Of a stretch of 64,000 nucleotides of DNA, positions 44,497-53,535 are shown in pieces. The notes beneath the pieces were generated by a model. That model was not told the origin of the DNA. It worked only from the letters and a program-made list of their open reading frames with translations, and did no database searches. The DNA is taken from the NCBI GenBank assembly GCA_963772815.1, contig CAVYYV010000003.1:124001-188000 (forward strand), written 5' to 3'. Source of the DNA: DATFFO01 sp963772815. GTDB lineage: Bacteria; Actinomycetota; Acidimicrobiia; Spongiisociales; ZC4RG35. Numbering within the stretch: position 1 is the first letter of the stretch; every line of letters begins with the position of its first letter. The position numbers were made by a program, and so were the translations under genes.

Positions 44497-45156
44497 ATGG
44501 CGATTCGAATTCTGTTGGTCGACGATCACGAGATAGTTCGGCGGGGCCTGACGGCCATGCTCGGCTCCCAGTCGGACATCGAGGTCGTGGGCGAGGCCGC
44601 ATCGGCTGAAGAAGCAGTGCGGCGCGTCGGCCTAGACAGCCCCGAAGTGGTGGTCATGGATGTGCGGATGCCCGACCGATCCGGGATCGAAGCCTGCCGG
44701 GAGATCTTGGACGCATTTCCCGACGTCAAAGTCCTGATGCTCACCTCCTACGCCGACGAGGAGGCGTTGATGGCCTCGATCATGGCGGGCGCCTCGGGCT
44801 ACGTGCTGAAGCGGATCAACGGCACCGACCTGCTGAACGACATCCGCCGCGTCGCGGCCGGTGAGTCCCTGCTCGACCAGGCGATGGTGGAGAGGCTCTT
44901 CGACCGACTCCGTCACGGCTCGAAGGAAGACCCCAAACTCGCCGAACTCACCGACCAGGAGCGTGTCATCGTGGGCCACATCGCCCAGGGCATGACCAAT
45001 CGTCAGATCGCCGAGGAGATGTTCCTGGCCGAGAAGACGGTCAAGAACTACGTTTCCACCATCCTCGCCAAGATGGGAATGAGCAACCGGAGCGAGGCCG
45101 CAGCCTACGTAGCCCGCCTCAAGGGTGAACAGGACGCCGACCCCGAGGAGTGGTAG
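44497..45156 (+). CDS. NarL/DevR-family response regulator
   Basis: 219 residues. Receiver domain 'MAIRILLVDDHEIVRRGL' with phosphoacceptor in 'VVVMDVRMPDRSGIEACREI', and Lys in 'GYVLKRI'. The LuxR-type helix-turn-helix is 'LTDQERVIVGHIAQGMTNRQIAEEMFLAEKTVKNYVSTIL'. The most likely partner is the divergent GAF-domain kinase at 43332-44444. A longer frame upstream is antisense to that kinase. Confidence 0.94.
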   Translation: MAIRILLVDDHEIVRRGLTAMLGSQSDIEVVGEAASAEEAVRRVGLDSPEVVVMDVRMPDRSGIEACREILDAFPDVKVLMLTSYADEEALMASIMAGASGYVLKRINGTDLLNDIRRVAAGESLLDQAMVERLFDRLRHGSKEDPKLAELTDQERVIVGHIAQGMTNRQIAEEMFLAEKTVKNYVSTILAKMGMSNRSEAAAYVARLKGEQDADPEEW

Positions 45157-45197
45157 TCCCTGCCCCCCACCGGCCGGCGGGCGGTAATGTCGGTCCC

Positions 45198-45653
45198 ATG
45201 AACGAACTCTCGCCGGAGCGTTGCGAGACGCTGCTCAGCCGGGGAATGGTGGGTCACATGGGGGTGGTATCAGAAGGAGATCCGTATGTGTCGCCTATCT
45301 CCTATGTGGTGCTCGAGGGTGCGGTGTGCCTCCGCACCGGCCGGGGACGCCGGATCGACGCCCTGAAGGCAAGCCCCAAGGTGTGCATCGAGGTGAGCGA
45401 AGTCGACAACAACACCGGCTCGTGGGAATCGGTGATCGCCTGGGGCGAGGCCGAGATAGTCGAGGATGACGGCCAGGCCAGAGTCGTCATCGCCGCCATC
45501 CTCGAGAAATACCGTTCGGTTCTGGGATCTCCCCTGTCACCCGGAACCGTGTTCCCCGAACCGGGCGTGGTGGTGCGGGTCCCCCTCGAAGGCATATCCG
45601 GTCGAGAGTCGGGCAGCTTTTTCAGCGCCCGCACCCGGCCGGGCAGACTCTGA
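45198..45653 (+). CDS. Pyridoxamine 5'-phosphate oxidase-like flavoprotein
   Basis: 151 residues with the split-barrel pattern of PNPOx-like proteins: 'LLSRGMVGHMGVVSEGDPYVSPISYV', 'CLRTGRGRRIDALKASPKVCIEVSE' and 'WESVIAWGEAEIV'. Such proteins bind FMN or F420 and may be nitroreductase-like. It follows the DevR-like gene by 41 bp, a common pairing with dormancy-type regulators. Confidence 0.85.
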   Translation: MNELSPERCETLLSRGMVGHMGVVSEGDPYVSPISYVVLEGAVCLRTGRGRRIDALKASPKVCIEVSEVDNNTGSWESVIAWGEAEIVEDDGQARVVIAAILEKYRSVLGSPLSPGTVFPEPGVVVRVPLEGISGRESGSFFSARTRPGRL

Positions 45654-45721
45654 GGGTCCCCTCACTACACGGGCCAGCGACGGCGGCGCTCCTACGATGA
45701 AACCCATGACAGACGATCACC

Positions 45722-46627
45722 ATGGCTGACGCGCACTACCACGGGGAGGCTCGCTCAGGGGCCCGCCATCGGCACCGCCTGGCATGGGTCCTGGCGATGG
45801 TCGTGACGTTCATGGTCGCCGAGGTCATCGGCGGCGTGCTCACCGGCTCCCTGGCGCTGCTGTCTGACGCCGGGCACATGGCGACAGACGCTCTGGGTTT
45901 GGCCATGTCGCTGGCGGCCATCGTGGCCGCCACCCGTTCCGACCGCTCGACGCAGCGCACCTTCGGCCTGTACAGGCTGGAGATCCTGGCCGCCCTCGCC
46001 AACGCCGCCTTGCTGTTCGGCGTCGCCGGCTATGTCGTCTACGAGGCCGCGGTCCGGATCTCAAACCCGCCGGAAATCCTCTCGGGGGCGATGCTGGCCG
46101 TTGCCCTGGCAGGTCTGGGAGTCAACGTGTTGGCCTGGTGGCTACTGCGACCCGGAGCGGGTGAGTCGATCAACGTCGAAGGCGCGTATCTCGAGGTGCT
46201 GGCCGACCTGCTGGGCTCGGTGGGAGTGATCGTTGCTGCCGTGGTGGTCTGGACGAGCGGTTGGCTGTATGCCGATCCCATCATCGGCGCCGCCATCGGG
46301 TTGTTCATACTCCCCCGTGCTTGGCGCCTGGGACGGCGAGCGATCAGGGTCCTGGTCCAGGCAGCTCCCGAAAACCTCGACGTGGATCAGCTGCGCCGCT
46401 CACTCGCCTCTATCAACGGAGTCGAGGACGTTCACGACCTGCACGTGTGGACGCTCACGTCGGAGATGAATGTGGCATCGGTCCACCTGATGACCCCCGA
46501 ACAGGTCGATCCCCATCCGGTTCTCGATGAGGCCCGCCGATTGCTGGAAGTCGACTTCGGGATAGCCCACGCCACTCTCCAGGTGGAACCCGACACCCAT
46601 CGCGGCTGCGCCGAATTGGCCTGGTGA
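45722..46627 (+). CDS. Cation diffusion facilitator (CzcD/ZitB-like)
   Basis: 301 residues, six membrane segments and a C-terminal cytoplasmic domain. TM2 carries 'SDAGHMATDALGL', the H-x3-D metal site. TM5 carries 'AYLEVLADLLGSVGVI', where the usual H-x3-D reads E-x3-D, so one zinc-site His is replaced by Glu. An N-terminal HYHGEARSGARHRHR His-rich stretch precedes TM1. It exports Zn2+ or a similar cation in exchange for protons. The stop overlaps the next start. Confidence 0.93.
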   Translation: MADAHYHGEARSGARHRHRLAWVLAMVVTFMVAEVIGGVLTGSLALLSDAGHMATDALGLAMSLAAIVAATRSDRSTQRTFGLYRLEILAALANAALLFGVAGYVVYEAAVRISNPPEILSGAMLAVALAGLGVNVLAWWLLRPGAGESINVEGAYLEVLADLLGSVGVIVAAVVVWTSGWLYADPIIGAAIGLFILPRAWRLGRRAIRVLVQAAPENLDVDQLRRSLASINGVEDVHDLHVWTLTSEMNVASVHLMTPEQVDPHPVLDEARRLLEVDFGIAHATLQVEPDTHRGCAELAW

Positions 46628-47424
46628 CTCGAGCCGCCATGGTCGACTTCCGATGGCTCCGGGTCATGATCGAGGGTTCCATCGGGCGAATGGAGCTCAA
46701 CCGACCGGACAGGCTCAACGCACTGTCACTGGAGATGCTGGCCGAGCTGGCGGCAGCGGCACGTTGGTTCGATCATCAGAGCGAAGTGAAGGTGGTGCAG
46801 ATCACGGCGGCGGGCCCCTCCTTCACTGGAGGCTTCGACCTCGCCGAGTTGACGAATCCCAATCCACAGATACCGATGCGCGACGTCGGCGACATGGGCC
46901 GGGCGGCCTCCGAGGCAATCTCCAACATGAGAGCCGTCACAGTGGTCGGCGTGCAGGGATACTGCGTGGGAGGAGGTGTGGTGCTCGTTGCGTCGTGCGA
47001 CTTGCGACTGGCAGCCGACACGGCTCTCTTCTCCATACCCGAGGTGGACCTGGGAATCCCACTGGCATGGGCAGGCGTTCCGCGGCTGGTCCGGGAGATA
47101 GGCCCCGCCCTGACCAAGGAACTGGTGCTCACGTGCCGGACCTTCGATGCGGCCGAGGCCGCATCGATCCACTTCGTCAACCGGGTGGTCCCCGAGGGCC
47201 AGTTGCGCGCCGAGGTCGAGAGCCTCGTCGCCGAGTTGGCCACCAAGTCCACGCTGACTCTGTCCGCCACGAAGGTCCACGTCAATGCCGTGTCCGAGGA
47301 GATCGCCTCGACGGCGTCCGGACGACGTGACGGGGACATGCTCGCCGCCGCACTGATCGACCCCGAGAGCTCGGCCGCACGCGAAGCGTATCTGCGAGAG
47401 CACCGGTCCCGGCACCGGCCTTAG
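46624..47424 (+). CDS. Enoyl-CoA hydratase/isomerase family protein
   Basis: 266 residues with the crotonase fold: 'MELNRPDRLNALSLEML', oxyanion-hole segment 'GPSFTGGFDLAELTN', 'GYCVGGGVVLVASCDLRLAADTALFSIPEVDLGIPL', and 'AGVPRLVREIGPALTKELVLTC'. Specificity cannot be told; the crotonase Glu positions are partly conserved. GTG 46624 overlaps the CDF stop; ATG 46639 is an alternative start. Confidence 0.88.
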   Translation: MTRAAMVDFRWLRVMIEGSIGRMELNRPDRLNALSLEMLAELAAAARWFDHQSEVKVVQITAAGPSFTGGFDLAELTNPNPQIPMRDVGDMGRAASEAISNMRAVTVVGVQGYCVGGGVVLVASCDLRLAADTALFSIPEVDLGIPLAWAGVPRLVREIGPALTKELVLTCRTFDAAEAASIHFVNRVVPEGQLRAEVESLVAELATKSTLTLSATKVHVNAVSEEIASTASGRRDGDMLAAALIDPESSAAREAYLREHRSRHRP

Positions 47425-47674
47425 GGCCCGCCGACTCCGGGTCGACAAGCCGCGCCGCCGTGTCCCTGGGCGATGCGACGAACGGATGGGCAACAAGACC
47501 GGACCAACGAAAGGTTGTTGCTACCGTCACGATCATCGTGACGGTCAGGCAGGCCCATCAGGTCGTCAGCCGTCCCGGCCGGGGGCGACTTCCCGAAGAG
47601 GGCCGTTTGGCGAAACTGCGGCCGGCGAATCGAGGACGGTGCCATTGAGCGGTCCGGGGGCGAATCCGACAACC

Positions 47675-49579
47675 ATGACTCACACCGGGGAACCAGTTCC
47701 AGAACGGCCGCGCGACGTCGCCCGGCGCATGGTGCGTGACGGAACCCCGGTGATGGCTCTGGGCTCGCTGGTGGCGGGCGTGGCCGCCTATGCATTCCAG
47801 GTTCTCGGAGGCAGGGCACTGGGTGACGACGGGTTCGCCCCGGTGGCGGCCCTCCTCTCGGTGCATTCCCTGATCCTGGCGGTTCTGCTCACTCCGGTCG
47901 AGCTCCTCACCGTCCGGCGCCTGACCCTCACCCGGGGAGGGTCTCCCACGGCCCAGGATCGGCGGTCGATCGGCGTGACGGTGGGTGCGTCCGTGGCGAT
48001 CATGGTCATCTTCATCGCCTCCACCCTCGACCACTACTTCGAGGGAACCAGCCTCTACATCCTGATCGGGGCTGTCGTCGTCCTCGTCCATGCCCTCTTC
48101 GCTCTGGGACGGGGATCTCTGGCCGGGCACGGGCGCTATCTCTCCTATGGAGTGGTTTCGGCCGGGGCCGCCATCCTGCGAGTGGCTCTTGCCGCTGTGT
48201 GGCTGCGGTGGTCCAACACCGACGTGACCCTGGCCTGGGCAGTGGCACTCCCTCCGCTGATCGTGCTGGCCTGGCAGCCGTTTCGACGCCAACCAGCCGT
48301 CGATCGGGCCGCCCGCCGGGCGGGCGCCGGCGCCCTCATGGCCGGCTTCGTCCTGGCCGGAGCGATCTCACAGGCCTTCGTCCTGGTGGGACCTCTCCTC
48401 GCCGGCGCCCTGGAGAGGGACCCACAGCAGGTAGCCCGGGTGGTGAGCATCGTCTTCGTGACCTTCTCTCTGGCTCGTGCTCCCCTGTTGCTCGCCCAGA
48501 ACCTGGCCGCCCGGCTATTGGCCGGCTTGACCCGCCTGGTGGCTCAGGGCAGCCACGGTGAGCTCAGGGCATGGTCGATTCGCCTCGGCGTGGCGGGCCT
48601 GGTGGCTGCGCCCCTGGCCTATGTCGGCGGGACCTGGCTCGGCCCCCCCGTCATATCCGCCCTGTTCGGGCCCTCGTTCCGACCCTCTGCCCTGGCGGTC
48701 GGGCTGGCGGCCGCGGGCTGCACAGTGGCGGCCGTCTCGGTCTTCCTCGACCAGGTTCTGGTGGCCCTGGGAGCGACAGGCAAGCTGGCCCTGGCCTGGG
48801 CCATAGCATTGGCCGTGGCGGGCACCGCCCTTTGGGTCCTGGGGGGAGACGCCCAGGTCCGCGTAGCGGCGGCGGTGCTGATCGGAGAGCTGGCGGCCCT
48901 GCTGGCGGTGTTGATCCTGGGAACGGTCGCCATGCCCGAGAGCCCCGACTCGGGATACGACCTCGTGAAACGGCTCATGGACCTGATCGGGGGCGGCGTG
49001 CTCCTGGCGATCACCCTTCCCCTGCAGGTCGTCCTGGCGACGGCGGTGAAGCTGGACAGCGGCGGTCCGGTGCTGTTCCGCCAGCCACGAGTGGGCAAGA
49101 ACGATCGTGAGTTCACGATGCTCAAATTCCGGACGATGGAGACCGGCGCCGACGAGGAACCGCTGTATCAGCACCTGGCCAGGGTCGCCAGCGCCGGCTA
49201 CGTCCACCCCGACTCACACACCGAAGGCCCGCATTTGTGGATCGACGACGATCCACACGTGACCCGCACGGGTCGCTTCCTGCGCCGCACCTCGCTGGAT
49301 GAACTGCCCAACTTGTGGAACGTGGTGATGGGCCACATGTCGCTGGTTGGTCCCCGCCCCCTGGTCCCGGCCGAGGTGGAGCTGCTCGGGCCCGAGGCGC
49401 GCGCCCGCCACAGGGTCAAGCCTGGAGTTACGGGCCTGGCCCAGGTCAGGGGGGGCTCCGCTCTCACCTTCGGGGAGCGGGCCTACTGGGATCTGCGCTA
49501 CGTCGAGGAGCGATCGCTGGGCCTCGATCTCGAGATTCTCTTCAAGACTCCCCTGGTGGCAGTGCGTCGGGAGCCCTGA
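47675..49579 (+). CDS. Flippase-like protein fused to a priming sugar transferase
   Basis: 634 residues. The first roughly 420 residues form about 12-14 membrane segments resembling a polysaccharide/lipid flippase (MATE/Wzx-type), starting 'VMALGSLVAGVAAYAFQVLGGRALG'. The last 210 residues are a bacterial sugar transferase of the WcaJ/PglC type: membrane re-entrant helix 'KRLMDLIGGGVLLAITLPL', 'KFRTME' and 'TRTGRFLRRTSLDELPNLWNVVMGHMSLVGPRPLV'. One chain thus joins lipid-linked sugar priming and transport. Start ATG 47675; a TTG at 47645 also is in frame. Confidence 0.85.
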   Translation: MTHTGEPVPERPRDVARRMVRDGTPVMALGSLVAGVAAYAFQVLGGRALGDDGFAPVAALLSVHSLILAVLLTPVELLTVRRLTLTRGGSPTAQDRRSIGVTVGASVAIMVIFIASTLDHYFEGTSLYILIGAVVVLVHALFALGRGSLAGHGRYLSYGVVSAGAAILRVALAAVWLRWSNTDVTLAWAVALPPLIVLAWQPFRRQPAVDRAARRAGAGALMAGFVLAGAISQAFVLVGPLLAGALERDPQQVARVVSIVFVTFSLARAPLLLAQNLAARLLAGLTRLVAQGSHGELRAWSIRLGVAGLVAAPLAYVGGTWLGPPVISALFGPSFRPSALAVGLAAAGCTVAAVSVFLDQVLVALGATGKLALAWAIALAVAGTALWVLGGDAQVRVAAAVLIGELAALLAVLILGTVAMPESPDSGYDLVKRLMDLIGGGVLLAITLPLQVVLATAVKLDSGGPVLFRQPRVGKNDREFTMLKFRTMETGADEEPLYQHLARVASAGYVHPDSHTEGPHLWIDDDPHVTRTGRFLRRTSLDELPNLWNVVMGHMSLVGPRPLVPAEVELLGPEARARHRVKPGVTGLAQVRGGSALTFGERAYWDLRYVEERSLGLDLEILFKTPLVAVRREP

Positions 49580-49598
49580 CAGGCCCGACCGGAGGCAC

Positions 49599-51122
49599 TC
49601 AGGGAGCTTCGGTGGTTGCCGAGCCTCCGGCGGTGGGAACCGTGGTGGGCGTAGTCGCGACAGTCGTGACAGTCGTGGTAGGAGTAGCAGGGTCGTCCCC
49701 GAATCCACATGCGTCGCCCGCCTGGGTCAATCCGAATTCGGCCCGGGCCGCCGCCGGGTCAGAGATGGCCAACGCCACCGCCTGTTGGATCTTGTCCACG
49801 TCGGGGACCGGGAAGCCGGGTCCGACCCGACCACTGATCCAGTCGGGCGGGTCGAAACCCACCGCCAGCGCACCCGTAGCATCGACCTTTCCGGCCAGCT
49901 TGATCAGGTCGGGAAGGGCACTCAGGGGGATGTCCGTGGTGACGTTGGCCTGAATCGTGTCCAGAAGGGCGGGGAGGCCACGAACCAGAGAGGGCACGTC
50001 GGCTTCCGCCGCCAACGCCGAGAGGAAGCAACGCTGGCGACCCATCCGGTCGTAGTCGGTGGAGTCGTGACGGCTACGCACGTAGGCGAGGCCCGTCGAC
50101 CCGTCGAAGTGCTGCACGCCCGCATCGATGTGCAGCGTGGTCATGGTGCCGTCCTCGACCGGATACGCGTCGTCGTTGATATCCCTGGGGACGTACATGG
50201 TGACACCGCCCAGCGCGTCGACGATATCGACGAATGCATTCAGGTCGACCAGCACGTAGTAGTCGATGTCGACCCCTGCCATTCCCTCGATCACCTGCTC
50301 CAGCGCTGCAGCACCCGGGTTGGAGCCCGGGAATCGGTCGGGATGGTCGAAGCCGTACGGATAGACCTCGTTCAGGATTCCCTGGTAGCCGACAAAGCGA
50401 CTCCCGTCGGCGAAGGTGACATGGGTGAGGTTGCGCGGGAACCCGAATAGCGCCACGTCGCCATTCTCGAGCCCAATGGATGCCAGGATCATCGTATCGG
50501 TGCGGATACCCGTCCGGCCCGGGCCCGCGTCTCCACCCAGCAGCAGGACGTTGAGCCTCTCGTCGCCCTGCCAGGGAACCGTGGAGGTCGTGGTGGGCAT
50601 GGTGGTCGTGGTGGCGTCGGATGATGAAGCCCCGCCGGACCCACCCGTAGAGTTCGAGGCGGAAGTCGTGGTAGACGTGCCGGCGGCCACCGGACCTCCG
50701 TCGTCGGCAAACACGTTGGTCAGGAACGTATAGGTGCGCACCTGCACCCAACCGAGAGCAAGATGGGGGATCGCCACCAGCAGCACGATGACGGTCCCCA
50801 GCACCAATGCGCTGCTGCGCTGGCGCGTCCGACCGGCGTCCCACACGGCCAATAGACGAAAGAGGGCCACGACCACGTTGGCGATGATCAAGGCGATCAG
50901 CACCGTGGGATCGACGAGCCAGCCCGCGATGCGAGTCGGACCGGCCGTTAGCCCGGCCAGCAACAGGACTGTTATGGCCGCCGCACCGATCAGGAAAGGC
51001 AAGGCGCGCCGGGGACGGCCCTGGGCATACTGACCCCAACCAGGGAACAGTGCGGAGAGTATGGCCGCCCGTTCCGGGGAAGTCTTCGGCGGCCGTCGCC
51101 GCCGGCCACGAGAGGTGCTCAT
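49599..51122 (-). CDS. LytR-CpsA-Psr (LCP) family protein
   Basis: 507 residues. Three to four membrane segments near the N-terminus are followed by a Ser/Thr linker and an extracytoplasmic LCP domain (from about residue 200): 'LLLGGDAGPGRTGIRTDTMILASI', 'FGFPRNLTHV', 'LVDLNAFVDIVDALGG' and 'AYVRSRHDSTDYDRMGRQRCFL' contain the conserved Asp and Arg residues that bind polyprenyl phosphate. A Thr-rich tail ends the protein. LCP enzymes attach glycopolymers to peptidoglycan, which fits its convergent neighbour, the flippase/transferase fusion. Confidence 0.93.
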   Translation of the reverse strand: MSTSRGRRRRPPKTSPERAAILSALFPGWGQYAQGRPRRALPFLIGAAAITVLLLAGLTAGPTRIAGWLVDPTVLIALIIANVVVALFRLLAVWDAGRTRQRSSALVLGTVIVLLVAIPHLALGWVQVRTYTFLTNVFADDGGPVAAGTSTTTSASNSTGGSGGASSSDATTTTMPTTTSTVPWQGDERLNVLLLGGDAGPGRTGIRTDTMILASIGLENGDVALFGFPRNLTHVTFADGSRFVGYQGILNEVYPYGFDHPDRFPGSNPGAAALEQVIEGMAGVDIDYYVLVDLNAFVDIVDALGGVTMYVPRDINDDAYPVEDGTMTTLHIDAGVQHFDGSTGLAYVRSRHDSTDYDRMGRQRCFLSALAAEADVPSLVRGLPALLDTIQANVTTDIPLSALPDLIKLAGKVDATGALAVGFDPPDWISGRVGPGFPVPDVDKIQQAVALAISDPAAARAEFGLTQAGDACGFGDDPATPTTTVTTVATTPTTVPTAGGSATTEAP

Positions 51123-51333
51123 AACGCACAGACGCTACTGGAGACAGGGCTGGTTCCCGTGTAACGGCACTACGGAAACTTCAGGCCGAAAGCCTCGACC
51201 TGAGGCCGGGTGGTGCGACATATGATGGGTGGAGAAGTTCGACGCCACGGTCCGGCACGCCTGAGAGCGCGACTGTGAGTGAAGCAATGCTCGGGGGCCG
51301 GATCGTGCCGGAGCAGATACGGGAGGTCACAAG

Positions 51334-52662
51334 GTGGCAGGTGAGTTCTTTACAGAGGTGGCGGAGCCGATCGGATTTAGGAGTGACGACGATCTCTCCT
51401 TCCGGGTGTATCAGCCCGACCGCATGGTGCTGGGCAAGCGCATGGAGGACCACCTCCGCATGGCGGTGTGTTACTGGCACTCGTTCAACTGGCCCGGCAA
51501 TGACGTGTTCGGTGTGGGCACCTTCGATCGCCCCTGGCTTCAAGCGACCGACGATCCGCTGGGAGCGGCTCATGTGAAGATGGACGCGGCCTTCGAGTTC
51601 TTTCACAAACTTGGCATCCCTTTCTTCTGTTTTCACGACGCCGACATCGCCCCCCAGGGCGACACCTTCAGCGAGTCGGCCCGCAACCTGGAGACGATGG
51701 TCGATTACGCCGAGAAGAAGATGAACGAAACGGGCGTGCGTCTGTTGTGGGGCACCGCCAACCTGTTCGGACACCCGCGGTACGCCGCCGGGGCGGCCAC
51801 CAATCCGGATCCCGAAGTGTTCGCCTACGCGGCCGCCCAGGTGAAGCACGCCCTCGAGGCCACGAACCACCTGGGGGGGTCGAATTACGTCTTGTGGGGC
51901 GGTCGCGAGGGCTATGAGACCCTGCTCAACACCGACCTCGAGCACGAGGGTGAGCAGCTGGCCCGATTCCTCACCATGGTGGCCGAGCACAAACATCAGA
52001 TCGGATTCGAAGGGACGCTCCTCATCGAGCCGAAACCTGCCGAGCCCACCAAGCACCAGTACGACCACGACACCCAGACCGTCCACGGTTTCTTGGAGCG
52101 GTTCGATCTGGCCGATGAGTATCGGGTCAACATCGAGGCCAACCACGCCACGTTGGCCGGGCACAGCTTCCACCACGAGGTTGCCTACGCCGTTGCCCAC
52201 GGAGTCTTCGGCTCGGTAGACGCCAATCGAGGCGACTACCAGAACGGATGGGACACGGATCAGTTCCCCAACTCGGTGGACGAATTGACGCTGGCTCTGT
52301 ACGAGATCTTGCGGGGCGGAGGATTCACCACGGGCGGCTTCAACTTCGATGCCAAGCTGCGACGTCAGTCGATCAGCCGCACGGACCTGTTCCACGGCCA
52401 TGTCGGTGGCATGGACACGCTGGCCCGCGCCCTTCTGGCCACCGCCGACTTGATCGAGTCCGAGGCCCTGTCCCGCCCGCTGGCAGAACGCTACGCCGGA
52501 TGGTCGGCCGAGCTGGGTCAGGGCATCATGAGCGGATCAGAAGACCTGGAATCCCTGGAGAAGAAGGTCAGCTCGGGCGAAATCGACCCTCAACCCGTCT
52601 CGGGCCGCCAGGAAATGCTGGAGAACCGGGTCAACCGGGCCATCTGGTCCTCGGATCGCTGA
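51334..52662 (+). CDS. xylA: Xylose isomerase
   Basis: 442 residues, class II length. 'DVFGVGTFDRPW', 'FCFHDADIAPQGDTFSES' with catalytic His and Asp, 'NYVLWGGREGYETLLNTD', 'LIEPKPAEPTKHQYDHD', and 'IEANHATLAGHSFHHEV' give the two metal sites. GTG start preceded by 'gggaggt' 6 nt upstream. It begins a run (xylA, mutarotase-like, xylB) with 1-4 bp junctions. Class II isomerases convert D-xylose to D-xylulose. Confidence 0.96.
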   Translation: MAGEFFTEVAEPIGFRSDDDLSFRVYQPDRMVLGKRMEDHLRMAVCYWHSFNWPGNDVFGVGTFDRPWLQATDDPLGAAHVKMDAAFEFFHKLGIPFFCFHDADIAPQGDTFSESARNLETMVDYAEKKMNETGVRLLWGTANLFGHPRYAAGAATNPDPEVFAYAAAQVKHALEATNHLGGSNYVLWGGREGYETLLNTDLEHEGEQLARFLTMVAEHKHQIGFEGTLLIEPKPAEPTKHQYDHDTQTVHGFLERFDLADEYRVNIEANHATLAGHSFHHEVAYAVAHGVFGSVDANRGDYQNGWDTDQFPNSVDELTLALYEILRGGGFTTGGFNFDAKLRRQSISRTDLFHGHVGGMDTLARALLATADLIESEALSRPLAERYAGWSAELGQGIMSGSEDLESLEKKVSSGEIDPQPVSGRQEMLENRVNRAIWSSDR

Positions 52663-53535
52663 ATGAGCGAGGCGCCCGGCGCCGGACCCGGACTCGAGGA
52701 GCGTCGGCTGGAGATGGGACGGTACTTCGTCAGCGTCGCGACCGGCTTCGGTCCCAGGATCGTCGAGTTCGGGATGGACGGGGCACCTCCCCTTTTCGCC
52801 CGCTTGTCCGACGACGTCGTGCTGGAGCATCCCGCGGGGACCTACCGGTTCCGGGGGGGTCATCGGCTGTGGGCCGCCCCCGAGATTCCCGCCGTCTCCT
52901 ACGCCCCGGACGATCGGGCCTGTCGACTCGACGGCGGCCCCGACCAGGCCAGAGTCACCGGTCCGATCGACCAGGCCGGCCTGGTGAAGACCATCGACCT
53001 GCAGGCCACGAACGGCCGCCTGGTGGTCGACCACACCCTCTCCATGCCTGAGGACCGTGGGCTCGAGGCGGCGGCATGGGCAATCACCCAGCTCAAGCTG
53101 GGTGGCGTGGCGCTGCTTCCCATTCATTCGAGTGCACCCGACGATCCGCGGGCCAGCGCCAGCATCGTCCTGTGGCCCTACACGGATCTGACCGACGCCC
53201 GCCTCGGATGGGAAGGCCGGGGCGTCACCGTGAGGGCCGAGCCTGGCCGGCCGTTCAAGATAGGGGTGGGGCCGAACCCGGGAAAGATCGGCTACCTGGC
53301 AGACGGCTATCTCTTCGTGAAGGAGATAGCTGCGGGTTCGGTGACCGATCAGCCCGACAGGGGGGCTGTGGCGGAGGTGTACGTCAACGAGGCTTTCGTC
53401 GAGCTGGAAAGTCTTGGTCCGCTGGTCCCGGTCGGTGGCGAGCGAACCGCACGCCACCGCGAGGTGTGGACGCTTCAGGCGTGCCACGACCTGAATCGGG
53501 CCTGGGAAGTCCTCCTGGGAGCGGTCCAGGGATGA
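52663..53535 (+). CDS. Aldose-mutarotase-like (DUF4380-like) protein
   Basis: 290 residues starting at the base after the xylA stop. The all-beta pattern ('GFGPRIVEFGMDG', 'RFRGGHRLWAAPE', 'ISLPEDRGLEAAAWAITQLKLGG'-like) fits galactose-mutarotase-like proteins of the DUF4380 kind. It may interconvert xylose anomers before isomerisation; this is inferred from position. The TGA overlaps the xylB ATG. Confidence 0.72.
   Translation: MSEAPGAGPGLEERRLEMGRYFVSVATGFGPRIVEFGMDGAPPLFARLSDDVVLEHPAGTYRFRGGHRLWAAPEIPAVSYAPDDRACRLDGGPDQARVTGPIDQAGLVKTIDLQATNGRLVVDHTLSMPEDRGLEAAAWAITQLKLGGVALLPIHSSAPDDPRASASIVLWPYTDLTDARLGWEGRGVTVRAEPGRPFKIGVGPNPGKIGYLADGYLFVKEIAAGSVTDQPDRGAVAEVYVNEAFVELESLGPLVPVGGERTARHREVWTLQACHDLNRAWEVLLGAVQG

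Noticed and set aside
49347..50450. Plus-strand frame of 367 codons over the LCP gene
   Set aside because: Antisense of a clear LCP gene; no domain pattern.
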